A model generated the notes under the pieces. The model was not told the DNA's origin. It did not search any database and worked only from the letters and a program-made list of their open reading frames with translations. From Bolinopsis microptera (taxonomy: Eukaryota; Ctenophora; Tentaculata; Lobata; Bolinopsidae): a stretch of 60,000 nt of DNA. How positions within the stretch are numbered: position 1 is the first letter of the stretch; every line of letters begins with the position of its first letter. Where the stretch lies: assembly GCF_026151205.1 (NCBI RefSeq), contig NC_087074.1:12073182-12133181 (forward strand), written 5' to 3'. The translations under genes were made by a program, and so were the position numbers. This document shows positions 31,003-41,765 of the stretch, piece by piece.

Positions 31003-32595
31003 ATGACTGAATCGACGGAACGCCCGTTTTGTTTCTCAACTGCAACCTGTTTGGAATTGGTCGATAAACTCATTGTATCTCAACTCGACCGTGAATTGCT
31101 GCTCTTTGGAGCGACTGAAGATGACCTTCAGTTATGCAAGCAATCCAAGCAGAAAATGCTACGTGCACACATTCTTGACAGTCATAAGTGTACCTCTACA
31201 TTAACCGAAACTACTGACAAACTTATCTCTCTAACTCAAATTTTTTCGAGATCGTCCACTGATGCGATGACCGGCCTCCAGAACACCGTTAGTGAAGCAC
31301 AGTCCCTTGTCCAGTCTCTACGTGACCATTCTGCTCACCCTCCTACTCAACCTACAACCACCCTCCCCGAAATACCTGCACCACCAACACCGGTCCAGAC
31401 TGTGGAACAGCCCTTCTCCAAGCTCGAAACTGGTGACCAGCTGCAGAGGTTTGACTTTAAGAGATTGGACTCTGAATTAACCTATGATAAAGTTTTCTCG
31501 AATAGAAAGGTTGCATATTTTGGCGATGCTCCTTACAAGTATTTAGGAGGGTACCACAGGGCAAAGCAATTAGACCCTGAGACGTACCTTGCTGAAATAC
31601 TTGTAGCAGTTGATGATGTGTGCAGAACCAACAACATCAACTATAAGGATTTCAATAGCTGCATGATCACCAAATATGAATCACACGTCTCGTGTATACC
31701 TCCTCATTCCGATGATGAATCGTGTATAGTACCCGACAGCACTATACTTACCATTTCCCTGGGGGGTAAAAGGGATTTAGTTTTTCGTAGACGTCCTCCA
31801 GGCGAGTATCGCGATGAAACCGTGACAGTTCAACACGGCGACTGTTACACTATGACGCGAAAATCGCAGGACCTTTTTGACCATGCTGTTCCTCCGCAAA
31901 CTCAGGCGGATTTTGAAGGTCCTCGAATCAGCTTAACCTTTAGACAGTTGGCCTCGGCACATTCCAGAAAATCTAGCAGCCATCAGCTGCGACCTCTACC
32001 CCATCATAAAGTGAACCAGACCAAACGAGTGCTGATACTGTCTGACAGCAAAAACTGTAATTTTGACTGTTCTCAATTTCGTTCACCTGTCATAGCGTTC
32101 CGGGAAAACTTATTTTTCCTCCGCGACTTAAAGGAACACCGGGAATCGATTCAGCAAGCCGACATTGTACTCATAAGTGCTGGCATAAACGATATCCAGA
32201 AAAACAGAGCGAGTGCCGTCCTGCTGCATAATCACATCAGAAGTTTCATAGAACAGTTCCCGCGCACTATGTTCTTATTCGATGCAGTCAGTCCACTATC
32301 GATACATGCTGACCGATTCAACACCCACAACGACATTATCCAGTACCTTAATGAACTCATGTTTAAGTGCTCCCTTCACCATGACAACTTCAGACTCTTC
32401 GACAACTCAAGTTTTAGTCTCGCTCACCTCGCTCGTGACGGTCTACATCTTAACTATATTGGACAGAGTGTATTATCAGATTGCTGGGTAAACTGTGTGC
32501 TCATTGGACTGGGGTTCAGGCGTGGACCCCTACCTCTACGTGAGCACTTTAAACGTATGATATCTTATCCAATCCCTGGCCACTTTGGCACCTGA
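31003..32595 (+). CDS. retroelement ORF1: AlkB-type dioxygenase fused to SGNH hydrolase
   Basis: This is an intact 530-residue frame. Residues 1-110 are helical, rich in Ser/Thr/Leu and possibly coiled-coil, and lead into a Pro-rich linker. Residues 165-315 match the AlkB 2-oxoglutarate/Fe(II) dioxygenase pattern. The iron ligands H235-x-D237 sit in PPHSDDESC, and H294 in LFDHAV. The 2-oxoglutarate and fold signature R308-x5-R314 is in PRISLTFR, preceded by ISLGGKRDLVFRRR. AlkB enzymes remove alkyl groups from nucleic acid bases. Residues 342-500 match an SGNH hydrolase: LILSDSK (S349 as nucleophile), SAGIND (G394, N396) and RDGLHLNYIG (D479, H482). SGNH/esterase domains are established in ORF1 of CR1-like LINEs. 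The PHD-reverse transcriptase remnant 830 bases downstream supports retroelement origin. All catalytic residues of both domains are kept, so the ORF is recent or under selection. Activity is not shown. Confidence 0.88.
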   Translation: MTESTERPFCFSTATCLELVDKLIVSQLDRELLLFGATEDDLQLCKQSKQKMLRAHILDSHKCTSTLTETTDKLISLTQIFSRSSTDAMTGLQNTVSEAQSLVQSLRDHSAHPPTQPTTTLPEIPAPPTPVQTVEQPFSKLETGDQLQRFDFKRLDSELTYDKVFSNRKVAYFGDAPYKYLGGYHRAKQLDPETYLAEILVAVDDVCRTNNINYKDFNSCMITKYESHVSCIPPHSDDESCIVPDSTILTISLGGKRDLVFRRRPPGEYRDETVTVQHGDCYTMTRKSQDLFDHAVPPQTQADFEGPRISLTFRQLASAHSRKSSSHQLRPLPHHKVNQTKRVLILSDSKNCNFDCSQFRSPVIAFRENLFFLRDLKEHRESIQQADIVLISAGINDIQKNRASAVLLHNHIRSFIEQFPRTMFLFDAVSPLSIHADRFNTHNDIIQYLNELMFKCSLHHDNFRLFDNSSFSLAHLARDGLHLNYIGQSVLSDCWVNCVLIGLGFRRGPLPLREHFKRMISYPIPGHFGT

Positions 32596-33423
32596 GCACG
32601 ACGTATTTTATATCTTAATGTCAAATTATCATGAGAAAAATATCGAATCCTGAACAACTTTCCAGACTCGCGCTGAGTCGCAAACAATTTCACTAATCAA
32701 ACAAACGTAACTTATTTGAACAAACTATTACTATATTACTAAATTTTCCGTCATTTCAAATCAAAATTAGAAACTTAAATCAAATTCAAACTCAAGCACA
32801 TAGCACATAATACAACCAACTACTTAAACGAACTTTTCCCTTATCCAGATTCCCTACCTTCTCACCTTATCTATCACACCTTATCAGCAAAACGCGAAAT
32901 AAACCCTGCTTGATAATAGTCCACGTCCCTACATCATAACAATCATTTCATATTATCTAATTCCTAACCTCATGCCGTACTCAGACAACGACGACGCAAT
33001 ATTTACATGATATCTACACAGATATTTACACAGTACTCATTATACATACATCACACATTACTGTACATTTGACTCTGTACATTTGACTGATCTGTACATT
33101 TTACTCTGTACATTTGACTCTGAACATTCGACACATACATTACTGTACATATGGAAATTAGGCTCATGCACGGTGAGCTGCTGCCATCAAGTAATAGAAG
33201 AGAAGTTAAAGGTCAATCATAAAGGTAAAGGTGAAGTTTACTTAATTACTGTAGATAAGTCACGGTACTTTCTACACACAGGACTGAAAGTCTTCGTTAG
33301 AAGTATCTGACTAGGTCACGTTATAATTATCATATTTTGTATTAATAGTAAGTCTATACTCTCTTAAATATATCATAATATAACTATAATACTAACGAAT
33401 ATAATACATTATCTCATAGTTCT
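32596..33423. other. spacer between retroelement ORF1 and ORF2 remnant
   Basis: No ORF of note. A short degenerate tandem repeat of TGTACATTTGACTC lies at about 33060-33130. It is presumably inter-ORF sequence of the same element. Confidence 0.45.
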
Positions 33424-34447
33424 ATGAACGAATCTCAGCGTTGCAACAAATGTAATACACGTATTCCTAAAGCACGTTCGTTCCTGATTTGCAGTCACTG
33501 CGACAAAATAAAACATATGAAATGCATGAAGTTATCTAAGTCTGAGGCAAAAATAATTGTAGATTCTGGCTCTGCCTGGATATGTTATGACTGTACGCTG
33601 GGTTGACTGTAATGGACTTGCACTTAATCTAAAAAAGACCTGCTATATGCTTTTCGGTGTTAGAAATACTGATAATACTCCAAATATTCATATTGCAGAC
33701 ACACAATTAGAACGTAAAAGGGAAGCACGGTTCCTTGGCGTTATAATGGATGATAAACTAACATGGTCTAAGCATATAGCAGCTGTTAGATCAAAAATGA
33801 TGCGGTATGTAGGAATTATGTATAAAATAAAACGTCACCTATCGATTCAAATAAGGCTACAGATATATCAAAGTTTTGTTCAATCGCATTTAAACTTCTG
33901 TTCAATTGTATGGGGGTTTGCAGCAAAAAATCACATTGAATCACTCTTCTCACGACAAAAACAGGGTATCAGGGCAGTAATGCCAGGTCACATTAATTAC
34001 TTTTACAAAGACGGTCGACTGCCAGAACACACAAAACAATTTTTCAATAACAATGGTATACTCACGGTGCACAGTGTTATTGTAAAAAACACACTAATTC
34101 TCATGCACCGAATCAAACATTTCCGCAGCTCAGTCCCTCAACAAATCTGTATGACTATCCCAGAAAATGCACCCACTGCAAACTCAGATCACGTGACTGC
34201 AGCATCCTGGTTAGCCGAGTACAACACCACACATTTCAGATCTTCGATGTTCTTCAAAGGACCTTTACTCTCAATTTATGCTGTAAATGCAAATGTAAGC
34301 ACCCTACCCACACTTTTTTCCATAAACCTTTTTAAATCGGCTACAAAACGCATGCTCTTGAACCTGCAGAGTGAAAATGACGATGACACGTGGCCCAGTT
34401 TCTTATTACATAATATTCCAGGTCTAAGAAGGTCACAACGTGTCTGA
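33424..34447 (+). pseudogene. retroelement ORF2 remnant: PHD finger joined to reverse transcriptase tail
   Basis: The first frame (33424-33606) is a PHD-like zinc finger with paired ligands CNKC, CSHC, HMKC and WICYDC. From about 33590 a second frame runs to 34447. It reads NGLALNLKKTCYMLFG, then ARFLGVIMDDKLTWSKHI, which is the part of a LINE reverse transcriptase just after the YADD motif, and continues to the usual C-terminal tail. The endonuclease and catalytic reverse transcriptase core, normally about 2 kb, are missing. The two pieces overlap out of frame. This is an internal deletion, so the copy cannot move by itself. PHD-endonuclease-RT order is known in CR1-like LINEs. Confidence 0.82.
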
Positions 34448-35368
34448 AAGTTACTGGACACAACGGTCATTATATCAGTTTAGTGAATTAGTTAATTAGT
34501 AAATCAGTTATTAGTCATATGGTTATTATTAAGTACTATATATTATATGATATTACAAAAATAAACTATGAATATATAAAAACTAACAAACTGATCACAG
34601 ACTAGCGGCAACTAATATTAATGGATAAACCACACATCCTAAATTCCAGGTCCATATTTACACTGCCACATTCCCCACTATCACTATTTTCCTATCAGCA
34701 CAAACCGTAATTAATTGATTTCAACAATCACAAACACTACATATCCAAAATAATGGCATGGCATAGCAATATCTACGATATCCTAAATCAGTCCCTAACA
34801 AACCTAGCGCGAGTCTGAAAGGCTGTTGGAAGCACAGAGTGCTCCATATTTTGTTTTATCAATAAACCTTTTTTTTTCATTTTCTTTCTTTTTTTTTAAA
34901 TAAATTTATTAACTGCGTGCAAATTTGTGTTTCAGATTTGATCTATTTATGATATATATTTATGATTATGTAATAAAGTTATTAATATTATATTCGTAAA
35001 CATTGGCTGGCTTACAAACCAGTCCCCAAACAAACAAACAGCTAAATATTAAACAATCGAAACTTAAAAGGACCGTGGCTGTAATTATGTACCCTCCTAG
35101 TCTTAGGTTATCATACCCCTATTTACCTCTTAATCACAGCCTAAATGTAGGAGACAGGAGTCATAGAGGAATTTGTTTCCCTTTGAATCAATCAAACTAG
35201 ATGAATTGTTGTAAATACTGAGATCAAACTATCAATCTACAGGCTATCGTCAAACATGTTGCAAGGCGTCATCTTCAGTGACATAAGCCCTAGAAATTGT
35301 AAAAAGTTAGTAAAACCCAAAATTCCTTTAAAAATCTGAACACTCTTAAAACGGTTATAAAGTTAAAA
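34448..35368. other. 3' flank of the retroelement
   Basis: AT-rich sequence, including the likely 3' untranslated region of the element. A T-rich tract lies at 34869-34898. No gene is supported. Confidence 0.4.
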
Positions 35369-35992
35369 TTAAGATGTTAGGAGTAATGGAAGGCCAAAAG
35401 GATTTATAGTGTTAATTCCCAAAGGTTTTAAAGTCTTGAGTAGTTGAATATATTTATGTTCACGGACATCCAAAGTTTTAGGACTAGAATTATCAATAAT
35501 TGACACATTAAAAATTTTGTTAAAATCTTCCCTTTGTCTAAAACCATGATCCAACAAATGTAAACCCAAACTATATTCATCACTTGTTTCATCTACCTTA
35601 TCACCATTTAAAAGTTTATAATATTTGACCCTATGTTCTCCAGTCCTAACCCGTAGAGATCGAGTTGTGCGACCGACGTAAGCCTTTCCACAGACACTAC
35701 ATTGGAACAGATAAATGATGTTGTAGCTCTGGCAGTTTCCAGGGGAAGCTTTAACCTTCTTGCCGTTCACTTTGAATTCACGGGTGCCTTTGACAAGTTC
35801 ACAACATTTGCATCTTGGCACATTGCATTTGCTGGTTGGGCCATGTTGAGCTCCTAAAGCAAGTTCTTTCAATTTGACGAGGCGAGATTTTAGGCTTGGC
35901 CCTGTTTTCTTTGTGTAACTGAAAATCGTCTTCCTAGGCGTGGCGGATGTTGAGGAGGTCTCTTGGGATGTTTCAGCAGTGTCAGGAGTCAT
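35369..35992 (-). CDS. GIY-YIG endonuclease ORF of a retroelement (Penelope-like)
   Basis: The 207-residue frame has a Ser/Thr-rich start and a basic middle (KKTGPSLKSRLVKLKELALG). A cysteine cluster follows (CNVPRCKCCELV), then a GIY-YIG nuclease domain. The IIY at 92-94 and YVG at 105-107 mark the signature strands. The arginine helix is RSLRVRTGEHR, and the likely metal-binding glutamate is E178 in REHKYIQ. A CCHH-like cysteine cluster before a GIY-YIG domain is characteristic of Penelope-like elements, where it nicks target DNA. No Penelope reverse transcriptase precedes it. Upstream sequence belongs instead to a LINE fragment in the same orientation. The ORF may be a decayed fragment with a chance ATG. 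Confidence 0.75.
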   Translation of the reverse strand: MTPDTAETSQETSSTSATPRKTIFSYTKKTGPSLKSRLVKLKELALGAQHGPTSKCNVPRCKCCELVKGTREFKVNGKKVKASPGNCQSYNIIYLFQCSVCGKAYVGRTTRSLRVRTGEHRVKYYKLLNGDKVDETSDEYSLGLHLLDHGFRQREDFNKIFNVSIIDNSSPKTLDVREHKYIQLLKTLKPLGINTINPFGLPLLLTS

Positions 35993-36009
35993 ACAATAAC
36001 ATGATTATC

Positions 36010-36923
36010 GCTTGGGCAAGTTACATTAGGTGAGCAGTCATGTAGATATATATTAGCTGTATTCGATTTAGGTAAGAAGTCACAGAAACTTGGAAGCTGA
36101 TTTATTTGTATCTCTCCTAGTTCTGAGTAGGCTGCATTAAGGTTAGATGCTAGGGATACAAAATACTTATATTGAATTCATTAGCTATAACTCTGCGATC
36201 AGTTATCTTTTCATTGTCTATGGTAAATATAGGTCTGATATCACGTTTCTGTTTGCCACGAATTTTATTTATCAGTTCCCAGGTTTTCTTGGAGTTTCCC
36301 TGAGTTTCAAGAAACTTGTCAGAATAATATTCAGATACAGCCTTTTTACGAACCTTTTTTAGAGCCTTTCTATATTTCTATATGTAGTCATCATAACGGT
36401 ATCTTTTATTACAGCAGATAGAACACAGACATGTGCCCCCTTTTGTGTCAGTTTCGCCTTGTTTACATTTAACTTTCCTGACTTTCGCCCAGTCATCATA
36501 CAGTCCATGGCAGTGGTTTACTGAGGCTATAATCCCGCCAGTAATCTAGGGGTTGTTCTGGATAGTGCGCTTAGTGGTTTTGGGTACAGCTAGTTTGCAG
36601 GTTTCGTCAATGCTGTTTTTAAAGATATCATGAAAGTTAGTAAAATCTATAATTGGTTCATTGTCTAGTTTGTATTTCATCACTTGATTTAATTGAATGA
36701 ATATATACTGTTTGACGCACTTCCTCTTGTCTAGTTTGTTACCCAAGACTTCAGCAAATTTATCAGTGTTTGATTTATAATAGTCATAATATTGAGTGCG
36801 CTTGTGAATATTTTTGGTCTTGCTAATTTCCCAGTCAAATATTGTAAATATAGGGAGGTGGTGAGATAATATGTGATCAGTTATGACATTAGGGCTGGAG
36901 TAGATAAGAAGTTGTTTTATCAT
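36010..36923 (-). mobile_element. LINE fragment: end of endonuclease and linker to reverse transcriptase
   Basis: The minus strand from 36923 reads NVITDHILSHHLPIFTIFDW, the C-terminal SDH-x-P-like strand of an apurinic endonuclease. After two in-frame stops it continues KKAVSEYYSDKFLETQ, KKTWELINKIRGKQ and IANEFNKYFVSLASNLNAAY. These are the conserved linker between endonuclease and reverse transcriptase in CR1/Jockey-group LINEs. The fragment stops where the GIY-YIG frame starts. Stops at about 36548 and 36384 mark it as dead. Confidence 0.8.
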
Positions 36924-38080
36924 TTAATAACCTGAATTTGTGTAGTCGATAAGATGTTGTTACCTTTTGTACTTTCATGCTTATTAACACTGCAGCATGA
37001 GATTAGTATCCGCTCTGAAACCATAGTGTATAGCGTGTGTATTCTACGATGTTGCCCACATAAAACAAACATACGGGAGCCCTTTCAAATCGTAGGTTGT
37101 GTTTTAGTACGGCTGAGGCATTTTGAAATGATGATCAACACGGCAGAATCAGAAAAAACACTGAAACAATTTCCTAGGTTGATATGACTTTATAACTACT
37201 AAATTTGCAGGAAGTATGGTATTAGATTCTGATCAGCTGTCTAGACGAATCTTGTCTCTTGCTGAATTGAATTTCAATTATTTCTCTCATCTAATGATGT
37301 CGCAATCAGCCTGACTGAAATTGTTAGGTAAGATGTTAAGTGATTTTCAGATTTAATTAATATATTTTAGCTTAGTGATGGGTTAAAGGGTAGAAACTCG
37401 TTGAGATAACTGCTTATTCTCTCATGATCAGTGTGTAACTGTCCATAATGTAAAAGTTGTTATCTCACTCTTGTTTACGCTAATATAATGCATTAAATAG
37501 GGGTACAATAACTGGGAGGGAGATAACTATTGTTATCTCCCTGGTCCATCATTAGTCGCTGAGATGTTGCTAATTATTTTAAAAACAGAAAGTGGCATAA
37601 CTTATGTTCTGATAAATATTTTTGCTTCAAAATTTTACAGAATGTCACTAACAAGTAGTCAAACATTTGTGGCAAGTTTTGTGTGAGTGTGAGCTTCACT
37701 GAGCTTATTTGACCAATTTAAAATAATTAGCAACATCTCAGCGACCTGTAACAATTTTAAGAGATAAGGATGTGTCCTCTAGAAAGTTTGACTCTGGAAT
37801 GTTATATGTAGTAATATTATCGGTCGTTAATTTCCGATGTAAATGCTGCATTCGGTAGCATCATTTCGTAGATCATCAGAGAATGCATTTACATCACTGC
37901 TTATAATATGATAACATGAGTTATATCCCTCGGTCAAACCTCGGGATACAACTCAAAGTTGTGAAAATAATGTTATCACATTATAAGCAGTGATGTAACT
38001 GCTTATTACACCATATAATTATAATACTATATAATAAATAGATTCATCAACGTGGTTCATCAACGTTTCTATAATGATTA
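36924..38080. other. non-coding DNA with palindromes
   Basis: No gene. A palindrome GGGAGATAAC-TATT-GTTATCTCCC lies at about 37516-37541. A larger imperfect inverted repeat has arms TTACATCACTGCTTATAATA (from about 37889) and their complement ending near 37999. Confidence 0.6.
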
Positions 38081-38084
38081 TAAT

Positions 38085-38385
38085 CGTACTGAATTATCAA
38101 TTTAGTTTACAAGTCTCTTCAGGTATCAAAGGGACACGCCCTGAAGAATGCAGTGATAACACTAAAGTTATAGAAGCCTACAATAACGATGGTTGCGGTT
38201 GGAAAGCTCAGCTCATTACGGTAGAGATTGGGTGTAAGGGCTTTTGGCACTGCATACTGTTCCAGCTCTACCCCACTACTTTGAACTTACGAAGAGAACG
38301 AAGAAGAAAGTACTGAATGAGGCTGCTTTGGTCGCTCTTCAATGTTCTTATGCCATCTGGTTAGCCCGTGACAGTAAGAAATGAT
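38085..38385 (+). mobile_element. LINE C-terminal fragment (ITVEIGCKGFW type), frameshifted
   Basis: The plus strand reads GCGWKAQLITVEIGCKGFW and then, one frame over, KKKVLNEAALVALQCSYAIW followed by LARDSKK and a stop. The VExGCRGF and SxxIWLAR words end the polyprotein of a group of invertebrate retroelements. It is a different lineage from families A and B. Confidence 0.55.
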
Positions 38386-39744
38386 CTACCTTCTACGACA
38401 TCGCAAGGTAGAAGCCATGAACTGTGAAAGCTCATTATACTGGGCCCATAAAACATGTGAACGCTGCAACCAGGATCGCAAGTACTGGTTATACAGTATG
38501 AGTAATGGCTTGCTGACTAGATGTATAGATGGAGTTGCTATCGAACGATATAGATAACTCAGGTAAACACGTAAACCTAGGTTATTATAGTAATTTGTTG
38601 ATTTTTCTCATACACATTATAGCTCTTAAATTAGAAGCAAATCAAAGCCTTCAGGTTGTGTAGCAGGTTGGTATAGGGCGTGGTAGGTAGCAGGTTGGTA
38701 GTATAGGCCGTGGACTGTGAACTAATTAAACTTGGTAATGCTGAAATTTAACATATTCGCACAGTACACTTTTCTATGTTATCATGATAGTAAATAGGAT
38801 TTCGGCGACTCCTGGCCGACAGCGACTTACATTCTTACGTAGTATTTCGATCATGTGCAGATTATCACATGATCGAAATACTACAGAGATAAAATGTCAC
38901 GAGAACGAGCTATAGTTTTCTTGTAGGCAGTGTAATATTATACCGCTTAACTTGTCATTTTCTTCACGGCAGTGCTGTTTTGTTCTGCTTTGAACTAACT
39001 ATGCGTAATTCAAAAACAAAAAATTCTATCTGAACCGTACGTCGTATGACTTATGAGTCGGACTTTTTAAAGTTGCGTACAAGTATAACGTACTTTTCCC
39101 CCGAAACGAGTCCGTACTTCTCATCTTAGATCTCAAGCAACACCACTTTTTACCACTTTTTACCACATTCTTACCACATTCTTACCACATTCTTACCACA
39201 CGAACTGTGAAAGCTCAGTACTGGGCCCATAAACCATGTGAATTCGAGGAACCATGGAACATTCTTTGAAAATCTCAGGTAAAATTGAATAGTTAGTATG
39301 TCACTCAGATCTGTAATCTATACACTCAGCTCGGAGCTTAGTCAACTCCCTACACACATTTAACATTATACACTCCAATCTAATTACCGTTAAGTTCAAG
39401 TATTTGATACTAGTAGCACGTGCGCGCGGCTCAGATCACGTACAAGTTTCATATAAAATACACTTCCTTTGGCATTGTTTTGTAAGTCTGCCCGCGCTAC
39501 TATTCCGGCTGTTATCACTGGCGTGCTGAGGCGCTGGTAAAATATGTTACACTGGTAAAATATGTTACTTTACTTAATCAGCCGATAAGTTTAATGATCA
39601 GTGACTGTTTTTGTACGACGCCACCGTAGAATTTGCCACCAAAGATTCCCGGACCCACTAACACTTACAGTGTAAACTCTTGTTACCATGGAGACTTGTA
39701 AAATGAACCATACTATTAATTATTATAGCTGATCACTAACTGCA
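38386..39744. other. non-coding DNA with hairpin and short repeats
   Basis: A perfect 19-base-pair hairpin lies at 38839-38884. The word GAACTGTGAAAGCTCA with the following CTGGGCCCATAAA occurs at about 38417-38455 and again at about 39200-39240. TACCACATTCT is tandemly repeated at 39140-39200. No gene is supported. Confidence 0.55.
38839..38884. repeat. perfect 19 bp hairpin
   Basis: GTAGTATTTCGATCATGTG (38839-38857) and its exact complement (38866-38884) flank an eight-base loop. No coding sequence surrounds it. It could be a small foldback element, or a transcribed hairpin if expressed. Confidence 0.85.
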
Positions 39745-39966
39745 AAGGGGTCGTTCACATATTACGTAATCAATATTTGAGCAACTTTTACCCCACTCAC
39801 CCCTTCCGTAATCAACCGTAATCAATACCCAACCCCCCCCCCTCCTGACAGCATCATTACGTAATCATGGCCTGACCCCCCCCCCCCCCCCCCCCTTGAC
39901 TTTTTTCCTAGAAAACACTTTTATCTACGTTTCATGCTACCCTGATCATGCTATCATGATGAGCCG
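39745..39966. mobile_element. R1 repeat, copy 2 (empty M1 site)
   Basis: Same order of segments as 9483-9760, starting GGGGTCGTTCACATATTACG, including poly(C) tracts and the ending ATCATGATGAGCCG. It lacks the 59 bp M1 insertion: the target ATCAATACC occurs once at 39821-39829. Confidence 0.8.
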
Positions 39967-40690
39967 AGGGGGGGGGGGAACTTCGGTATTTTCTTAGGTA
40001 CGTCACGTGAATTGTCAAGTGCAGACGGTAAAGTGAACGGTTTTCAGTGGTTATTTCCCTTATTTCCGTCGAAAGTTTAAGAAATACGTATGAAGGATGT
40101 TTACCTTAGTATTAATAGTTTTAAGAGATTATATTATGTGCAAATGACACGTGACATGGATCAATCAATATCAATATAGCCACATCAATCAATATCAATA
40201 TAGCCACACACTGGGATATCATTAGACTTAGCTATTAAAGGGGGGGGGGAGGGTCCAATGTACGCTAAATTAGTGTACAAAAATGTAGTTGGACCCGCCC
40301 CCCCCCCCCCCCCTATTAAAATCCCAATATTTTTTACGCTAAACAGAACGGCTATGCTAGAAGCCCTAATAAATGGGTTTTATATAGAATTAAATTCTAA
40401 ACGCACACTTAATTTTCAGGAGGGATCAACAATAAACAAAGACGATATATTTTTGGTCAGAAATTTGCGGAGTTCATTCGTTTTGCCATCAGTCTTGGCT
40501 GCAGTTGTATCTCTCAAAATCAGGTATTCACTATATTACTATCCTGCCTGGCTAAAACCCTGATTATTAAAACTAAAAGCCTTCTTGCATGTTCATCGTT
40601 AATTAAAAATAAATCAGATTTGTGAATAATTTACTGTCATCTCCTTGGTAATTTCATGATAGAATTTTCTCTCATTTTCATACGTAGTAC
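39967..40690. other. non-coding DNA with G/C homopolymer hairpin
   Basis: At 40236-40318, TATTAAAGGGGGGGGG and GGGTCCAA face TTGGACCC and a poly(C) run followed by TATTAA. This is an inverted repeat with homopolymer arms. No gene is supported. Confidence 0.5.
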
Positions 40691-40699
40691 CTTATTTTC

Positions 40700-41765
40700 T
40701 TTCCCTCAGTGACGGTTCGAGGAGACACTGCATTTCACTGCTCGGTGAAGACACGGGGATATGTTATCTCTCTCAGAGTCCACTGCACGTCGTCACAGAG
40801 CCTCAGTCCGATCAAAGCAAGCAGCAAAGATCAAAAGAGACTTTACGTCCAATGTCAAACAGATAAATTTCGACGGAAAATTCCTAGCAGACCTCGGAGG
40901 ATTTAAGAAAGTGAACAGACTAGGCCCTAGTACAAGATGAGGAGAACAAGATACTCGCAATCTGTAAGACGAGTGACTCTACAGGGACTAGGACGAAGCA
41001 GACAAAGTGGAGAAGATAATCGACGACCGGAGCCTAGCAGATAAAATAATAGCCGTTGGATTTGATACGACATCATCCAATATTGGAGTTCACAAAAAAG
41101 CATGTACTATTCTTCAGCAATTTCTCAATCGACAGATTCTCTGGATGGCCTGCAGACATCAGGTCCTAGAGGCGCAGCTTGTAAGAGGATCTGCCTCCAA
41201 GCATCTGCAGAACATCGTCCTTACCGATATCCTTACTTGCTACAGGAACGACGTGTATATATAGTAGGAGACCTTCTATCCTTTATTATTCACATCCACC
41301 AACTCAACAACCAGCCCAGGAAATTACAAGGAATTCCTAGAGCTTGCTTAACTGATACATGGAGAAAGCATAGATATGAAGAAAGGATACGTCTTCTAGA
41401 TACCAAGACCTGGAGCTGACCACCGTCCACCATGCCATCTGCATTAAGAAGATGGCTCTTCACTAGATTATCTAGTAGATACCATTTCACTGGACGAAGA
41501 AGAGAAACGTGTTCACTTTCTTGTCTTCGTTTACTTGAGAGCTTGGTTCAGCGCTTCTTTCCTTGAACCTGCAGCCTCCGACGACATCCGTTTCTTACAG
41601 AGTCTTCAGAAGTACAAGAGTGTGGACAGAGTATCAGCCATCACCACGATAGTCCTCAACAGGCACACATGGTACCTGACTGGAGAGCTTATCCCACTAT
41701 CCTTGTTTGATGAATACCTACCTCTAGAGCGAAGAAGTCTCTTTGTAGCAAGAATAGGACAATAA
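40700..41765 (+). pseudogene. decayed DNA transposase-like gene
   Basis: Pieces in different frames occur in a consistent order. They are INFDGKFLADLGGFKKVNRL (about 40863), KIIAVGFDTTSSNIGVHKKA with ILWMACRHQVLE (41041-41165), NYKEFLELA (about 41325), PRPGADH (about 41405), FVYLRAWFSASF (about 41522), and RHTWYLTGELIPLSLFDEYL (about 41660) up to a stop at 41763. This order (HWDGK, FDTTxSNTG, LWLACRHH, APGAxHxARW, RHLWYLTxELI) is shared by a family of transposase-like proteins common in invertebrates, probably with an RNase H-like fold. At least three frameshifts and a stop at about 40937 make it a pseudogene. I cannot name the superfamily with certainty; hAT-like is possible. Confidence 0.7.
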
